Of a stretch of DNA of 19,618 nucleotides, positions 1 through 7,436 are shown in pieces. The stretch covers positions 1 through 19,618 of the forward strand of contig JALRGP010000007.1 in the NCBI GenBank assembly GCA_023259685.1, read 5' to 3'. Made by a program: the position numbers and the translations under genes. Under the pieces are notes generated by a model that had not been told where the DNA came from, did no database searches, and saw nothing but the letters and a program-made list of their open reading frames with translations. Positions within the stretch are counted from its first letter, which is position 1. Each line of letters opens with the position of its first letter. The DNA comes from Alphaproteobacteria bacterium (GTDB lineage: Bacteria; Pseudomonadota; Alphaproteobacteria; JALRGP01).

Positions 1-2
1 GT

Positions 3-191
3 GGAAAAGAAGTGTCATTGTCTTATTGGAATGGAAATGAATTTTCCTACACAGGGTCGTCTTTAGGAAAAGCATTTCATGATCTTTCATTAAAATATAT
101 GTATTTTGGTCAATTGAAATCAACCGGTCGAATGGTGCTTCAAACATCACAATTTACGGAATTAGATGGTATTTTCGAAAAAGTGTCTTAA
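3..191 (+). CDS. C-terminal end of an unrecognised protein, cut by the window start
   Basis: An open frame runs from the first bases of the window to a TAA at 189-191, giving the last 62 residues of a protein ending in ELDGIFEKVS. It contains stretches such as YWNGNEF and LGKAFHDLSLKYMYF. I do not recognise the family. No competing long frame exists here: frame 1 stops at about base 66. The stop lies three bases before the rsmD start, so the two genes are probably co-transcribed. The start and N-terminal domains lie outside the window. The coding call rests on frame openness and tight spacing. Confidence 0.6.
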   Translation, partial: GKEVSLSYWNGNEFSYTGSSLGKAFHDLSLKYMYFGQLKSTGRMVLQTSQFTELDGIFEKVS

Positions 192-194
192 TCC

Positions 195-722
195 ATGCAC
201 ATTATTCACGGTCAATTTAAGAAGAAAAAACTATTGATGCCACCACCAACCTTAACACGCCCAACATCCCAAAGCATCAAAGAATCGATATTTAATGTTT
301 TACGACATCGCTATAATTTTAATTTTGAGGGTAAAAACGTATTAGACGGATGTTGCGGATCAGGCAGTATTGGTATCGAAATGATGTCTTTAGGGGCGCA
401 GGCAATTTTTGTGGATGAATCCAAAAAGGCGTTGGATATTGTTCAAAAAAACCTCAATGCGATTGAAAAAAAAGCCCGGATTTTATGTTGTGATATCTTA
501 AAAATTCCAACAAACCCCTGCCATTCAATGGATTTAATTTTTCTAGACCCACCTTACCACAAAAAAATTATCCCAGATATTTTAGCGTCATTAAAACAGC
601 GTCGTTGGATTAATGATTCAACGCTATGTGTGTTGGAAGCGCAAGAAAATTATATGCTGGATAAGTGTTGTATTAAAGAATATGGTCAAACGGTGGTCAG
701 TTTCGGATTTTCAAAAACATAA
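195..722 (+). CDS. rsmD: 16S rRNA (guanine966-N2)-methyltransferase RsmD
   Basis: This protein should transfer a methyl group from S-adenosylmethionine to N2 of G966 in 16S rRNA during 30S assembly, in the cytoplasm. The 175-residue length fits the family (about 180-200). Near the N-terminus, MHIIHGQFKKKKL and TRPTSQSIKESIFNVL (residues 21-36) match the conserved RsmD opening, usually MRIISGxxKGRxL and TRPTxxxxREALFN. The SAM-binding motif I is VLDGCCGSGSIGIE at 49-62, where most relatives have FAGSG instead of CCGSG. The amino-methyltransferase motif IV is DPPY at 118-121. The gene begins with ATG three bases after the preceding stop, so it probably depends on an upstream promoter. No obvious terminator follows. 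Confidence 0.93.
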   Translation: MHIIHGQFKKKKLLMPPPTLTRPTSQSIKESIFNVLRHRYNFNFEGKNVLDGCCGSGSIGIEMMSLGAQAIFVDESKKALDIVQKNLNAIEKKARILCCDILKIPTNPCHSMDLIFLDPPYHKKIIPDILASLKQRRWINDSTLCVLEAQENYMLDKCCIKEYGQTVVSFGFSKT

Positions 723-792
723 AATAGTTTTTCTCTATGTTTCAGTTTTGTTTTTCTCCAATTTTTAATCACGCACTGCCCTGTGCAAAAAT

Positions 793-823
793 TTGACAAG
801 CACCGGTGGTTTAGTGATATGAT
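793..823 (+). promoter_or_regulatory. Probable sigma-70 promoter for rpsU-tRNA-Thr
   Basis: TTGACA at 793-798 is a perfect -35 box and TATGAT at 818-823 a good -10 box. The spacer is 19 bases, longer than ideal. A transcript would start near 830, about 24 bases before the rpsU start codon. The 131-base gap between rsmD and rpsU holds nothing else recognisable. Confidence 0.55.
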
Positions 824-853
824 TCAATTAAGTTAGAGAGATAACTTTTTTTC

Positions 854-1051
854 GTGAAAGTTAACGTTGTTGAAAATAATATCGAACGAGCCCTTAGGCA
901 CTTAAAAAAAAAGATGCAAAGAGAAGGTGTTTACAGAGAAATGAAACTTCGCCGTCATTATGAAAAGCCATCAGAGAAAAAACTCAGACAAAAGACGGAA
1001 GCGTCTCGTCGTTCTCGCAAAACGCTCAAAAAAATATTAGATCTTTCTTAA
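854..1051 (+). CDS. rpsU: 30S ribosomal protein bS21
   Basis: bS21 is a small basic protein of the 30S platform that helps mRNA base-pair with the 16S anti-Shine-Dalgarno region. The 65-residue product carries the family signature ALRHLKKKMQREGVYREMK, and HYEKPSEKKLRQK follows, as in alphaproteobacterial S21. The start codon is GTG at 854. It is chosen because the family begins MxVxVxxNN, which fits MKVNVVENN exactly. A purine-rich AGAGAGA stretch just upstream can act as ribosome binding site. tRNA-Thr begins seven bases after the stop, so the two are probably one transcript, with the tRNA released by RNase P and 3' processing. Confidence 0.95.
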   Translation: MKVNVVENNIERALRHLKKKMQREGVYREMKLRRHYEKPSEKKLRQKTEASRRSRKTLKKILDLS

Positions 1052-1058
1052 AATATAG

Positions 1059-1134
1059 GCCGGATTAGCTCAGCTGGTAGAGCAACTGATTTGTAATCAG
1101 TAGGTCGTTGGTTCGAGTCCGACATCCGGCACCA
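1059..1134 (+). tRNA. tRNA-Thr, anticodon UGU, CCA encoded
   Basis: A complete cloverleaf of 76 bases. The acceptor stem is GCCGGAT/ATCCGGC with discriminator A at 1131 and a genome-encoded CCA at 1132-1134. The anticodon stem is ACTGA/TCAGT around loop TTTGTAA, so the anticodon TGT is at 1092-1094. The T loop is TTCGAGT. It lies between rpsU and the aminotransferase, all on the plus strand. Confidence 0.97.
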
Positions 1135-1151
1135 TATAAAATAAAAAAAAT

Positions 1152-2342
1152 ATGCTTGCACATCGTTTATGTTCCATTAAACCATCCCCAACATTATCAT
1201 TAAATCAAAAAGCCAATGAGATGAAATCTTTTGGCATTGATGTGATTAATTTAACACTTGGGGAAAGTGATTTTGATACACCATCATATGCATCGGCTGG
1301 CGCTACCGAATTCATTAGAAAAGGATTGACGCGTTATACCGCGGTTGATGGAATTTTACCTTTAAAACAAAAAATTTGTGAAAAATTTAAAAATGACAAT
1401 CAATTGACGTATCAGCCATCGGAAATTATGGTGTCTACCGGCGGAAAGCAAGTCATTTTTAATGCAATGATGGCCACGCTCAATCCCGATGACGAGGTGA
1501 TTATTCCTGCCCCTTATTGGGTGAGTTACGTTGATATTGTGCAAATTTTTGGTGGGCGCTGCGTCATTATTCCAACGTCAAGTGACACAGATTATAAACT
1601 GACACCTGAACAACTAGAGAATGCCATTAATCATAAAACGAAATGGTTAATTTTAAACTCTCCATCCAATCCCACAGGAGCAGTTTATACAGATGAGGAA
1701 TTGTTAGCGCTGTCTAAGGTTTTGATGACCTATAACCATGTTCATATCCTGAGTGATGATATTTATGAATATCTTATTTATGACCAGGAAAAATTTTATA
1801 ATATCGTCACGGTCGAGCCTCTTTTGCAAAAAAGAACGTTAATTGTCAATGGTGTGTCGAAATCTCATGCAATGACCGGATGGAGAATTGGTTATGGAGC
1901 AGGAGAATCCTCTCTGATCAAAGCCATGACAATGCTTCAATCTCAAAGTACATCTAATCCTTGTTCTGTGGCACAAGGGGCAGCTTTGGCAGCTCTATCA
2001 AACGAACATACATTGCTTCCTATTTGGAAAGATGACTATCAAAAACGGCGAAATTTTGTGGTATTTGAAATTTCAAAAATGCACAATTTTTCATGTATTT
2101 TACCAAAAGGAGCCTTTTATGTTTATGTGGATTGCGCCTCTATGATGAATCAATTGTCCTTAAAAACAGACGTAGAATTATGTAATCTTCTTCTTGAGAC
2201 GTATCATGTTGCTGTGGTTCCGGGTTCTGCTTTTGGATGCGATCAAACATTTCGCATTTCCTATGCAACCTCACAGGATCAATTGCAAAAAGCCATCGAC
2301 CGACTCCATTCATTAGACAGATCAGTTTGTTCAAATGATTGA
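1152..2342 (+). CDS. aspC: Class I pyridoxal-phosphate aminotransferase, probable aspartate aminotransferase
   Basis: A cytoplasmic PLP enzyme that probably interconverts aspartate and oxaloacetate with 2-oxoglutarate/glutamate. The 396-residue length is normal for the subgroup Ib family common in alphaproteobacteria. Visible landmarks are the TLGESDFDTP substrate loop (35-44), STGGKQ (95-100) for phosphate binding, SPSNPTG (170-176) with the PLP-contacting Asn173, SDDIYEYLIYD (201-211), and SKSHAMTGWRIGYG (236-249) with the Schiff-base Lys237. FRISYA near the C-terminus carries the substrate-carboxylate arginine. The ATG lies 17 bases after the tRNA CCA end, with no Shine-Dalgarno sequence, so it may be read from the rpsU-tRNA transcript. 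Its last eight bases overlap rnhA. Exact substrate preference cannot be read from sequence. Confidence 0.88.
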   Translation: MLAHRLCSIKPSPTLSLNQKANEMKSFGIDVINLTLGESDFDTPSYASAGATEFIRKGLTRYTAVDGILPLKQKICEKFKNDNQLTYQPSEIMVSTGGKQVIFNAMMATLNPDDEVIIPAPYWVSYVDIVQIFGGRCVIIPTSSDTDYKLTPEQLENAINHKTKWLILNSPSNPTGAVYTDEELLALSKVLMTYNHVHILSDDIYEYLIYDQEKFYNIVTVEPLLQKRTLIVNGVSKSHAMTGWRIGYGAGESSLIKAMTMLQSQSTSNPCSVAQGAALAALSNEHTLLPIWKDDYQKRRNFVVFEISKMHNFSCILPKGAFYVYVDCASMMNQLSLKTDVELCNLLLETYHVAVVPGSAFGCDQTFRISYATSQDQLQKAIDRLHSLDRSVCSND

Positions 2343-2817
2343 AGAATTTTTAAAATCAACCACAGGCACAATACATGTTTATACTGACGGTGCGTGCAGC
2401 GGAAATCCAGGGCCAGGAGGTTATGGAATTGTTTTTGTGAACGAAAACAAATCTTGTGACCACAGTGGTGGAGATAAAGCCACGACAAACAATCGTATGG
2501 AAATGATGGGGGCTATTGTTGCCCTTGAATTATTAAAAAATTACAATATTCAAAATTCCATTGAAATGATAACCGATAGCCAATATCTCAAAGATGGAAT
2601 TACAAAATGGATTGTATCTTGGAAAAAAAATGGATGGAAAACGTCGTCAAAGCAAGACGTCAAAAATAAAGATTTATGGTTAAGACTTGATGAGGTGTTA
2701 CCCAGTTTTCATAGCTTAACGTGGCATTGGGTCAAGGGGCACAATAATCACACATGGAATGACCGTGCAGATTTATTGGCCAAAAACGCCATTTTGAAAG
2801 AAAAAATGGGAATGTAA
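2335..2817 (+). CDS. rnhA: Ribonuclease HI
   Basis: RNase HI cleaves the RNA strand of RNA:DNA hybrids, removing R-loops and primer remnants. All active-site residues are present in the 160-residue protein: Asp18 in YTDGACSGNPGPGGYG, Glu56 in NNRMEMMGA, Asp81 in ITDSQYL, and His136/Asp146 in WVKGHNNHTWNDRAD. Length matches the family (about 150-160). The ATG overlaps the end of the aminotransferase gene by eight bases, which suggests translational coupling. An rnhA-aminotransferase pairing is unrelated by pathway and probably reflects gene packing only. No clear terminator follows. Confidence 0.95.
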   Translation: MIEEFLKSTTGTIHVYTDGACSGNPGPGGYGIVFVNENKSCDHSGGDKATTNNRMEMMGAIVALELLKNYNIQNSIEMITDSQYLKDGITKWIVSWKKNGWKTSSKQDVKNKDLWLRLDEVLPSFHSLTWHWVKGHNNHTWNDRADLLAKNAILKEKMGM

Positions 2818-2935
2818 ATCTATCATTCACTTTGATTAAAATTTACATATAATTTTTCTCCAAGAGTAATATATGTTAATACTATATTAAGGTAAGAATG
2901 CATTCTCATGTGATTTGATACAATAATTTAATAAA

Positions 2936-2956
2936 GTGTAAAGATTGGTTTTACAC
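2936..2956. repeat. Short perfect inverted repeat upstream of the coiled-coil gene
   Basis: GTGTAAA at 2936-2942 and TTTACAC at 2950-2956 form a perfect 7-bp inverted repeat with a 7-base loop, about 58 bases before the start codon at 3014. No T-run follows, so it is unlikely to be a terminator. It could be an operator or a 5'-leader hairpin. A TTGATA at 2915-2920 could be a -35 box, but I see no convincing -10 partner. The rest of the 196-base gap is plain AT-rich DNA. Confidence 0.35.
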
Positions 2957-2999
2957 ACACTGTATTGTTTTTGTATGTTTTTTTAATATTGAATCAAAT

Positions 3000-3005
3000 A
3001 AGGAG
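3000..3005 (+). promoter_or_regulatory. Strong Shine-Dalgarno site of the coiled-coil gene
   Basis: AAGGAG lies eight bases before the ATG at 3014. It is one of only two near-consensus sites in this window; most genes here have weak or no Shine-Dalgarno sequence. This suggests high translation of the downstream gene. Confidence 0.75.
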
Positions 3006-3013
3006 ATCCTACT

Positions 3014-3577
3014 ATGACTTATAACAAACAAGATAAAACTCTTGCGGAAAAAGCAACAGAAACCGTGAAAGGCGCGATGCACAAAGTTGGTGAAATATTG
3101 CACATGACCCCCAAAATAGAAAAGTTTAAGGAACAATTCCACACAGCTAAAAAAAATTATGATAATTATAATTATGAAAAAGAATATAGTAAGGCTGCAC
3201 AATCAAATACGATTAAAGGTCTAGAGGAGAGAATTGAGATTAGAAAGGCGTATGAATCCCTCATCGAGGATCATACAGAAGCAATCGCTAATTTAACCAA
3301 GGAGTTGTATCATGAGCTTGAAAAATACGAAAAAGAGTTTATGAAACTACAGGAGAAACATGATGTCACCGATGATACAGTTCAACGAAAAGAATTATTA
3401 AAAAAACAAGAAGATGTTCACCATCATATTAAAAATATTAAAAAAGATTTATTAGAGTTGAGTGATGCCGTGATAGAACAGGAAAAAAAGACCAAAGATT
3501 ATTTGAAGTATGTGATTGATTACAAAGATCACAAAGACCAGAAAGATCATAAAAAAATATCATCTTCGTCAACATAG
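3014..3577 (+). CDS. Highly charged coiled-coil protein of unknown function
   Basis: I do not recognise this 187-residue protein. Almost all of it is predicted by eye to be helical. Residues 10-25 (LAEKATETVKGAMHKV) resemble the alternating Ala/Lys/Glu helices of stress-type LEA or CsbD-like proteins. A Tyr/Asn/Lys patch (NYDNYNYEKEY) follows, and from about 68 to 168 there are heptad-like Leu/Ile positions in a Glu/Lys-rich coiled coil. The tail YKDHKDQKDHKK is a short imperfect repeat of Lys-Asp-His units. It has no signal peptide, membrane segment or cysteine. It stands alone: a leader of almost 200 bases, an excellent ribosome binding site and a strong terminator make it a single-gene unit, probably well expressed. 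A lineage-specific structural, stress or effector protein is possible, but none of these is shown. Confidence 0.85.
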   Translation: MTYNKQDKTLAEKATETVKGAMHKVGEILHMTPKIEKFKEQFHTAKKNYDNYNYEKEYSKAAQSNTIKGLEERIEIRKAYESLIEDHTEAIANLTKELYHELEKYEKEFMKLQEKHDVTDDTVQRKELLKKQEDVHHHIKNIKKDLLELSDAVIEQEKKTKDYLKYVIDYKDHKDQKDHKKISSSST

Positions 3578-3594
3578 TTAATTTTTGTTAAGGT

Positions 3595-3650
3595 ATTGGG
3601 TTCTCGCTTTTCGCCATTCAAGCGGGAACCCAATATGTTTCCTTTTTTTT
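3595..3650 (+). terminator. Intrinsic terminator after the coiled-coil gene
   Basis: ATTGGGTTCTCGCTT (3595-3609) pairs with AAGCGGGAACCCAAT (3620-3634) over 15 bp with a single G-U wobble and a 10-base loop. A run of eight T follows at 3643-3650, nine bases after the stem. On the minus strand there is no T-run, so it serves the plus-strand gene rather than rph, which ends at 3662. Confidence 0.88.
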
Positions 3651-3661
3651 ACTTCGTGAAA

Positions 3662-4396
3662 TTACAATTTCGAAAATGTGGCAATCGCCTCTTTTTGTTT
3701 TTCAATCAATAGATGGCATCCTTGTTTAGCAAGCTCCAATAGTTTAAAGAAATCTTCAAAAGAATAAGATTCTTTTTCAGCGGTCGTTTGAATTTCAACA
3801 ATTTGTCCTTTAGCTGTTAATATAAAATTGGCATCTACCTGGGCATTAGAGTCTTCTAAATAATCTAAATCCAAACATGGTTCCCCGTCTACAATACCAC
3901 ATGACACTGCTGCAACTTGATCCACAATTACAGATGGGCTTAAGGAGTGTATTTTTTTATGTCCGTTGATTGCTTGTCGCAAAGCAACATAGGCACCAGT
4001 AATGCTGGCTGTTCTGGTTCCACCATCCGCTTGTAAAACGTCACAATCAATTTTAATTTGCCGTTCTCCTAATGCTTTCAAATCGACAACACAGCGAAGA
4101 CTACGGGCAATCAGGCGTTGAATTTCTTGTGTTCTTCCCGATTGTTTTCCTTTGACGGCTTCGCGTTCAATGCGCTCATTCCCAGAGCATGGTAGCATAC
4201 CATATTCTGCATGGATCCACCCACTGCCGGTTCCCCTTAAAAAGGGAGGTATTTTTTCTTCAATGGTTGCTGTGCATAACACATGGGTATCTCCATACTT
4301 CACAAAACATGATCCATGGGCATTTTTACAAAAGCCTGGACCTAAAAAAACGGAACGTAATTCATTATTTTTTCTTGATTTTCTTTTTAAAGCCAT
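3662..4396 (-). CDS. rph: Ribonuclease PH
   Basis: RNase PH is a phosphate-dependent 3'-to-5' exoribonuclease that trims tRNA 3' ends and also acts on rRNA. Recognisable blocks are VKYGDTHVLCTATIEEKIPPFLRG, GRTQEIQRLIARSLR, which includes the phosphate-contacting Arg, and DCDVLQADGGTRTASITGA with the catalytic aspartates. The start is set at ATG 4396 (protein MALKRKS, 244 residues), because family members begin a few residues before the conserved ELRxV motif. An in-frame upstream ATG at 4429 would add 11 residues without family support. The gene is divergent from rpmE and convergent with the coiled-coil gene. In many alphaproteobacteria rph neighbours hrcA, grpE or the rdgB/hemW genes; none of these is seen here. 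Confidence 0.93.
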   Translation of the reverse strand: MALKRKSRKNNELRSVFLGPGFCKNAHGSCFVKYGDTHVLCTATIEEKIPPFLRGTGSGWIHAEYGMLPCSGNERIEREAVKGKQSGRTQEIQRLIARSLRCVVDLKALGERQIKIDCDVLQADGGTRTASITGAYVALRQAINGHKKIHSLSPSVIVDQVAAVSCGIVDGEPCLDLDYLEDSNAQVDANFILTAKGQIVEIQTTAEKESYSFEDFFKLLELAKQGCHLLIEKQKEAIATFSKL

Positions 4397-4487
4397 TGTT
4401 ATTTTTTTCACGCATAATAGATAGATCATCTTATCTTAGTTAGGTTTGGGGAAACAAATTTACACAATTTCTAGAAAATCACAAAAA

Positions 4488-4517
4488 TTCAAAAAAGTAC
4501 TGAACTGATGCTATCAT
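4488..4517 (+). promoter_or_regulatory. Possible promoter for the rpmE-uvrD-aroE-rimI run
   Basis: TTCAAA (4488-4493) and TATCAT (4512-4517) are separated by 18 bases, and a transcript would begin near 4524, about 23 bases before rpmE. Both boxes are imperfect. It lies in the divergent rph-rpmE gap, where a promoter for each direction is expected. I see no convincing one for rph. Confidence 0.3.
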
Positions 4518-4546
4518 AAAATAAGTCCGTTTAATGATTGAATTTT

Positions 4547-4777
4547 ATGAAAAAAGATATTCACCCCGCCTATCATGCAATTAAAGTACACATGACTGAT
4601 GGAACGACCTTTGAAACAAAAACAACATGGGGTAAACCAGGCGATGAAATGCGTTTGGAAATTGATCCAAAATCTCACCCTGCATGGCTTGGTGGTGGTC
4701 AAAGGCTTGTGGATACAGGTGGGCAGCTCAGCAAATTTTCCAAACGTTATCAAAGTTTTTCTTTTAATAACAAATAA
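4547..4777 (+). CDS. rpmE: 50S ribosomal protein bL31
   Basis: bL31 bridges the 50S and 30S subunits. The 76-residue protein begins MKKDIHPAYHAIKV and contains TTWGKPGDEM, DPKSHPAW and DTGGQLSKFSKRY, the typical alphaproteobacterial form. It lacks the CxxC zinc-binding pairs, so it is the zinc-independent (C-minus) type. The start at 4547 fits the family; an in-frame TTG three codons upstream is not needed. The last base of its stop codon is the first base of the uvrD ATG (TAATG at 4775-4779), which points to translational coupling. Confidence 0.94.
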   Translation: MKKDIHPAYHAIKVHMTDGTTFETKTTWGKPGDEMRLEIDPKSHPAWLGGGQRLVDTGGQLSKFSKRYQSFSFNNK

Positions 4778-6723
4778 TGCCAGCGCTTGCCCTGCCCATG
4801 TCAAACATTTTATCAGAGCCCGGGTATTTATGTGATTTAAATCCCCCACAAAAACAGGCTGTTTTGTCTGTTGATGGTCCTTTATTGGTTTTGGCTGGCG
4901 CAGGGACTGGGAAAACGCGCGTTCTTACAACACGTATTACCCACATTTTGCATGAAAAAAAAGCGCGTCCTTTTGAAATTTTGGCGGTGACATTTACTAA
5001 CAAAGCCGCCCAAGAAATGAAAGAACGCGTTACAAAAACATTGGGTACTCATATTGAAGGCATGTGGATTGGTACATTCCATTCCATTGGTGTCAAGATC
5101 CTTAGAACACATAGCGAAAAAGTCGGTCTCACCCCCCATTTTTCAATTCTTGATTTTGATGATCAAATCAAAGTTATTAAACAAATTTGTCAATCTCTTG
5201 ATATTGACGATAAACGTTTGCCTCCCAAACATGTGGCATCAGCCATTTCAAGATTTAAAGACCAAGGCAAACGTCCAGACCAAGCTATTCACCCTGATCC
5301 TCAAATGGTTCATGTTTATAAAGCATATCAAGAGCGTCTGCAATCACTGAATGCTGTTGATTTTGGTGATTTGTTGTTATTAACGTTGTTGTTATTTAAA
5401 AATTATCCTGATGTCTTGGCTCATTATCAACGTCAATTTAAATACATCTTAGTTGACGAGTACCAAGATACAAACGCCGCCCAATATGTGTGGTTACAAT
5501 TATTGGCGGCGCACCATCAAAACATTTGTTGTGTGGGCGATGACGATCAATCCATTTATGGGTGGAGAGGAGCCGAAGTTGGCAATATTTTAAGATTTGA
5601 CCAAGATTATCCTGGGTGCGGCGTCATTCGTTTAGAACAAAATTACAGATCGACCCATCATATTTTGGGTGCGGCGTCGGGACTAATTGAAAATAACGGC
5701 AGGCGTCTCACCAAAACCCTTTGGACCGAACGGGACGACGGTCAAAAAATTTTAATCAAAGGCACGTGGGATGGGGAAGACGAAGCCCGCTTTGTGATTT
5801 CACAAATTGAAAACAGGCGCGTTCCTTTGAACCAGGTGGCCATTTTGGTACGGGCCTCTTACCAAACTCGTTTATTTGAAGAACGGTTGCTGACCACCGG
5901 AATTCCCTACCGTGTCATTGGGGGATTGCGATTTTATGAGCGCCAAGAAATTAAAGATGCATTGGCATACGTTAAATTAATCTATCAAAAATCAGATAGT
6001 TTGGCCTTTGAACGTGTCATCAATTTACCCAAACGTGGCATTGGTCCATCAACCATTGGCGTCTTACATAACATCAGTCGCGAAAGACAAATCAATATTA
6101 TTGAAGCCACCCGGGTATTTGTAAACGAAGACCAAGGGCGGCCGGGAGTTCGAAAAACCTTATCCAATTTTTTAAATGATGTGGACCGTTGGCATAGTCA
6201 ACTAGACACGATGGCCCACAGTGATGTTGTTAAAACGGTGTTGGATGAATCGGGATATACGGGTCTATGGATGAGTGAAAAAACATCCGAATCAGCGTCT
6301 CGGTTAGAAAACCTCAAAGAGTTGATTAAAGCCATCGAAGACTTTGGCCATTTGTCCGGGTTTTTAGATCACGTCAGTTTGGTTTTGGATCATTTTGATA
6401 ACAAGCAACAAGACCAGGTAACATTAATGACCCTGCACGGCGCCAAGGGATTGGAATTTGAATTGGTCTTTTTACCCGGTTGGGAGGAGGGGATTTTTCC
6501 CCACCCACGCTGTCTTCAAGAAAATGGCCTCGAAGGGCTAGAGGAAGAGCGACGCCTTGGGTATGTGGGGATCAGCCGATCAAAAAAACATCTGGTGATC
6601 TCTTATGCACTGAAAAGATACAGCTTTTACCAAGGGTGGACCCACGTGGATCCATCGCGGTTTTTGAATGAAATTCCTGAGGATCACTTTATTCATAAAC
6701 CCGCAGGGACTTCGTGCTTTTAA
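4777..6723 (+). CDS. uvrD: Superfamily 1 ATP-dependent DNA helicase, UvrD/PcrA type
   Basis: A 3'-to-5' DNA helicase of nucleotide-excision and mismatch repair and of replication-fork upkeep. All SF1A motifs are visible in the 648 residues: the Q motif LNPPQKQAV (21-29), Walker A GAGTGKT (41-47), Ia VTFTNKAAQEM, motif II VDEYQDT (226-232), motif III GDDDQSIYGWRGA (254-266), motif IV LEQNYRST (286-293), motif V TLHGAKGLEFELVF, and motif VI EERRLGYVGISRSKKHL. Typical UvrD/PcrA proteins have about 720-780 residues. This one ends soon after motif VI and so lacks most of the C-terminal extension that binds UvrB or RNA polymerase. The start at 4777 overlaps the rpmE stop; the in-frame Met8 (4798) is an alternative. 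It overlaps aroE by ten bases. Confidence 0.93.
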   Translation: MPALALPMSNILSEPGYLCDLNPPQKQAVLSVDGPLLVLAGAGTGKTRVLTTRITHILHEKKARPFEILAVTFTNKAAQEMKERVTKTLGTHIEGMWIGTFHSIGVKILRTHSEKVGLTPHFSILDFDDQIKVIKQICQSLDIDDKRLPPKHVASAISRFKDQGKRPDQAIHPDPQMVHVYKAYQERLQSLNAVDFGDLLLLTLLLFKNYPDVLAHYQRQFKYILVDEYQDTNAAQYVWLQLLAAHHQNICCVGDDDQSIYGWRGAEVGNILRFDQDYPGCGVIRLEQNYRSTHHILGAASGLIENNGRRLTKTLWTERDDGQKILIKGTWDGEDEARFVISQIENRRVPLNQVAILVRASYQTRLFEERLLTTGIPYRVIGGLRFYERQEIKDALAYVKLIYQKSDSLAFERVINLPKRGIGPSTIGVLHNISRERQINIIEATRVFVNEDQGRPGVRKTLSNFLNDVDRWHSQLDTMAHSDVVKTVLDESGYTGLWMSEKTSESASRLENLKELIKAIEDFGHLSGFLDHVSLVLDHFDNKQQDQVTLMTLHGAKGLEFELVFLPGWEEGIFPHPRCLQENGLEGLEEERRLGYVGISRSKKHLVISYALKRYSFYQGWTHVDPSRFLNEIPEDHFIHKPAGTSCF

Positions 6724-7436
6724 GACCAGGCTTTAAACTGGGCTTGATCGGCCGCCACATTCAATACAGCATGTCTCCCCTTTTGCATCACAGTTTTATG
6801 AGGGTTGCGAGAAAAAATCACTCTTATGAGCTTTTTGATATAGAACCAGAGGCTGTGGATGATTTTTTAAAACATGACGGATGCTATAACGTTACAACCC
6901 CTTACAAAGAGACTGTGTTTCCCTATTGCCATACATTAACGGATGAAGCATCTTTGTGTGGTGTTGTCAATACAATCATTGTGCATAATGGACATGTCAC
7001 AGGACACAATACGGACATGTTGGCCGTGTACGATTTGCTTAAGCCTTATCCCCTGAACAATATAATGATTTTTGGAAATGGAGGCGTCGTGAAGGGGGTT
7101 GTGCCAGCCCTTAAACAATTAGGTGTTCAAACAATTCATATGATTGGACGAACGCCAAAAACCATTCATGGTATCGAGACGATACCCTTTAAATATGCCC
7201 CAGATATAGGAGCGATGGATTTGTGTATTAACACGATTCCCTTAACATCTTGGACCAATGTTTCTCTTCCAAGTCTCACATCAAACGGCGTGTTGTTTGA
7301 TTGTTGTTATGGAACAAGCGGGGGTTTTTTTGATCAATTCAAGGGTGATTATCACCGCATAAAGGGTATAGAGATGTTGATTATCCAGGCGTCCTATGCC
7401 TTTAATTTTTGGAACACCCATGTGGAAAATTTCTAA
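6714..7436 (+). CDS. aroE: Shikimate 5-dehydrogenase
   Basis: AroE reduces 3-dehydroshikimate to shikimate with NADPH in the pathway to chorismate. The substrate site is seen in YSMSPLLHHSF (18-28), where the usual MHN is LHH. It is also seen in NVTTPYKE (59-66) with catalytic Lys65, GVVNT (83-87), and GHNTD (97-101) with catalytic Asp101. The nucleotide-binding turn is FGNGGVVKGV (120-129), and GIEMLIIQASYAFNFW near the C-terminus matches the family ending. At 240 residues it is somewhat shorter than the usual 265-280. The start is GTG at 6714, inside the uvrD end. It is chosen because about ten residues precede the conserved GLIG. The gene also overlaps rimI. Confidence 0.9.
   Translation: MLLRPGFKLGLIGRHIQYSMSPLLHHSFMRVARKNHSYELFDIEPEAVDDFLKHDGCYNVTTPYKETVFPYCHTLTDEASLCGVVNTIIVHNGHVTGHNTDMLAVYDLLKPYPLNNIMIFGNGGVVKGVVPALKQLGVQTIHMIGRTPKTIHGIETIPFKYAPDIGAMDLCINTIPLTSWTNVSLPSLTSNGVLFDCCYGTSGGFFDQFKGDYHRIKGIEMLIIQASYAFNFWNTHVENF

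Noticed and set aside
2951..3202. 83-codon minus-strand frame opposite the coiled-coil gene
   Set aside because: Its Phe/Ile-rich sequence is the reverse image of AAA-rich Lys codons; it has no start signals.
3595..3650. The hairpin as a bidirectional terminator also serving rph
   Set aside because: The T-run is only on the plus-strand side; on the minus strand the stem is followed by mixed sequence.
4152..4443. Two plus-strand frames of 84-90 codons opposite the rph start
   Set aside because: Antisense shadows of RNase PH, which is conserved in the other strand.
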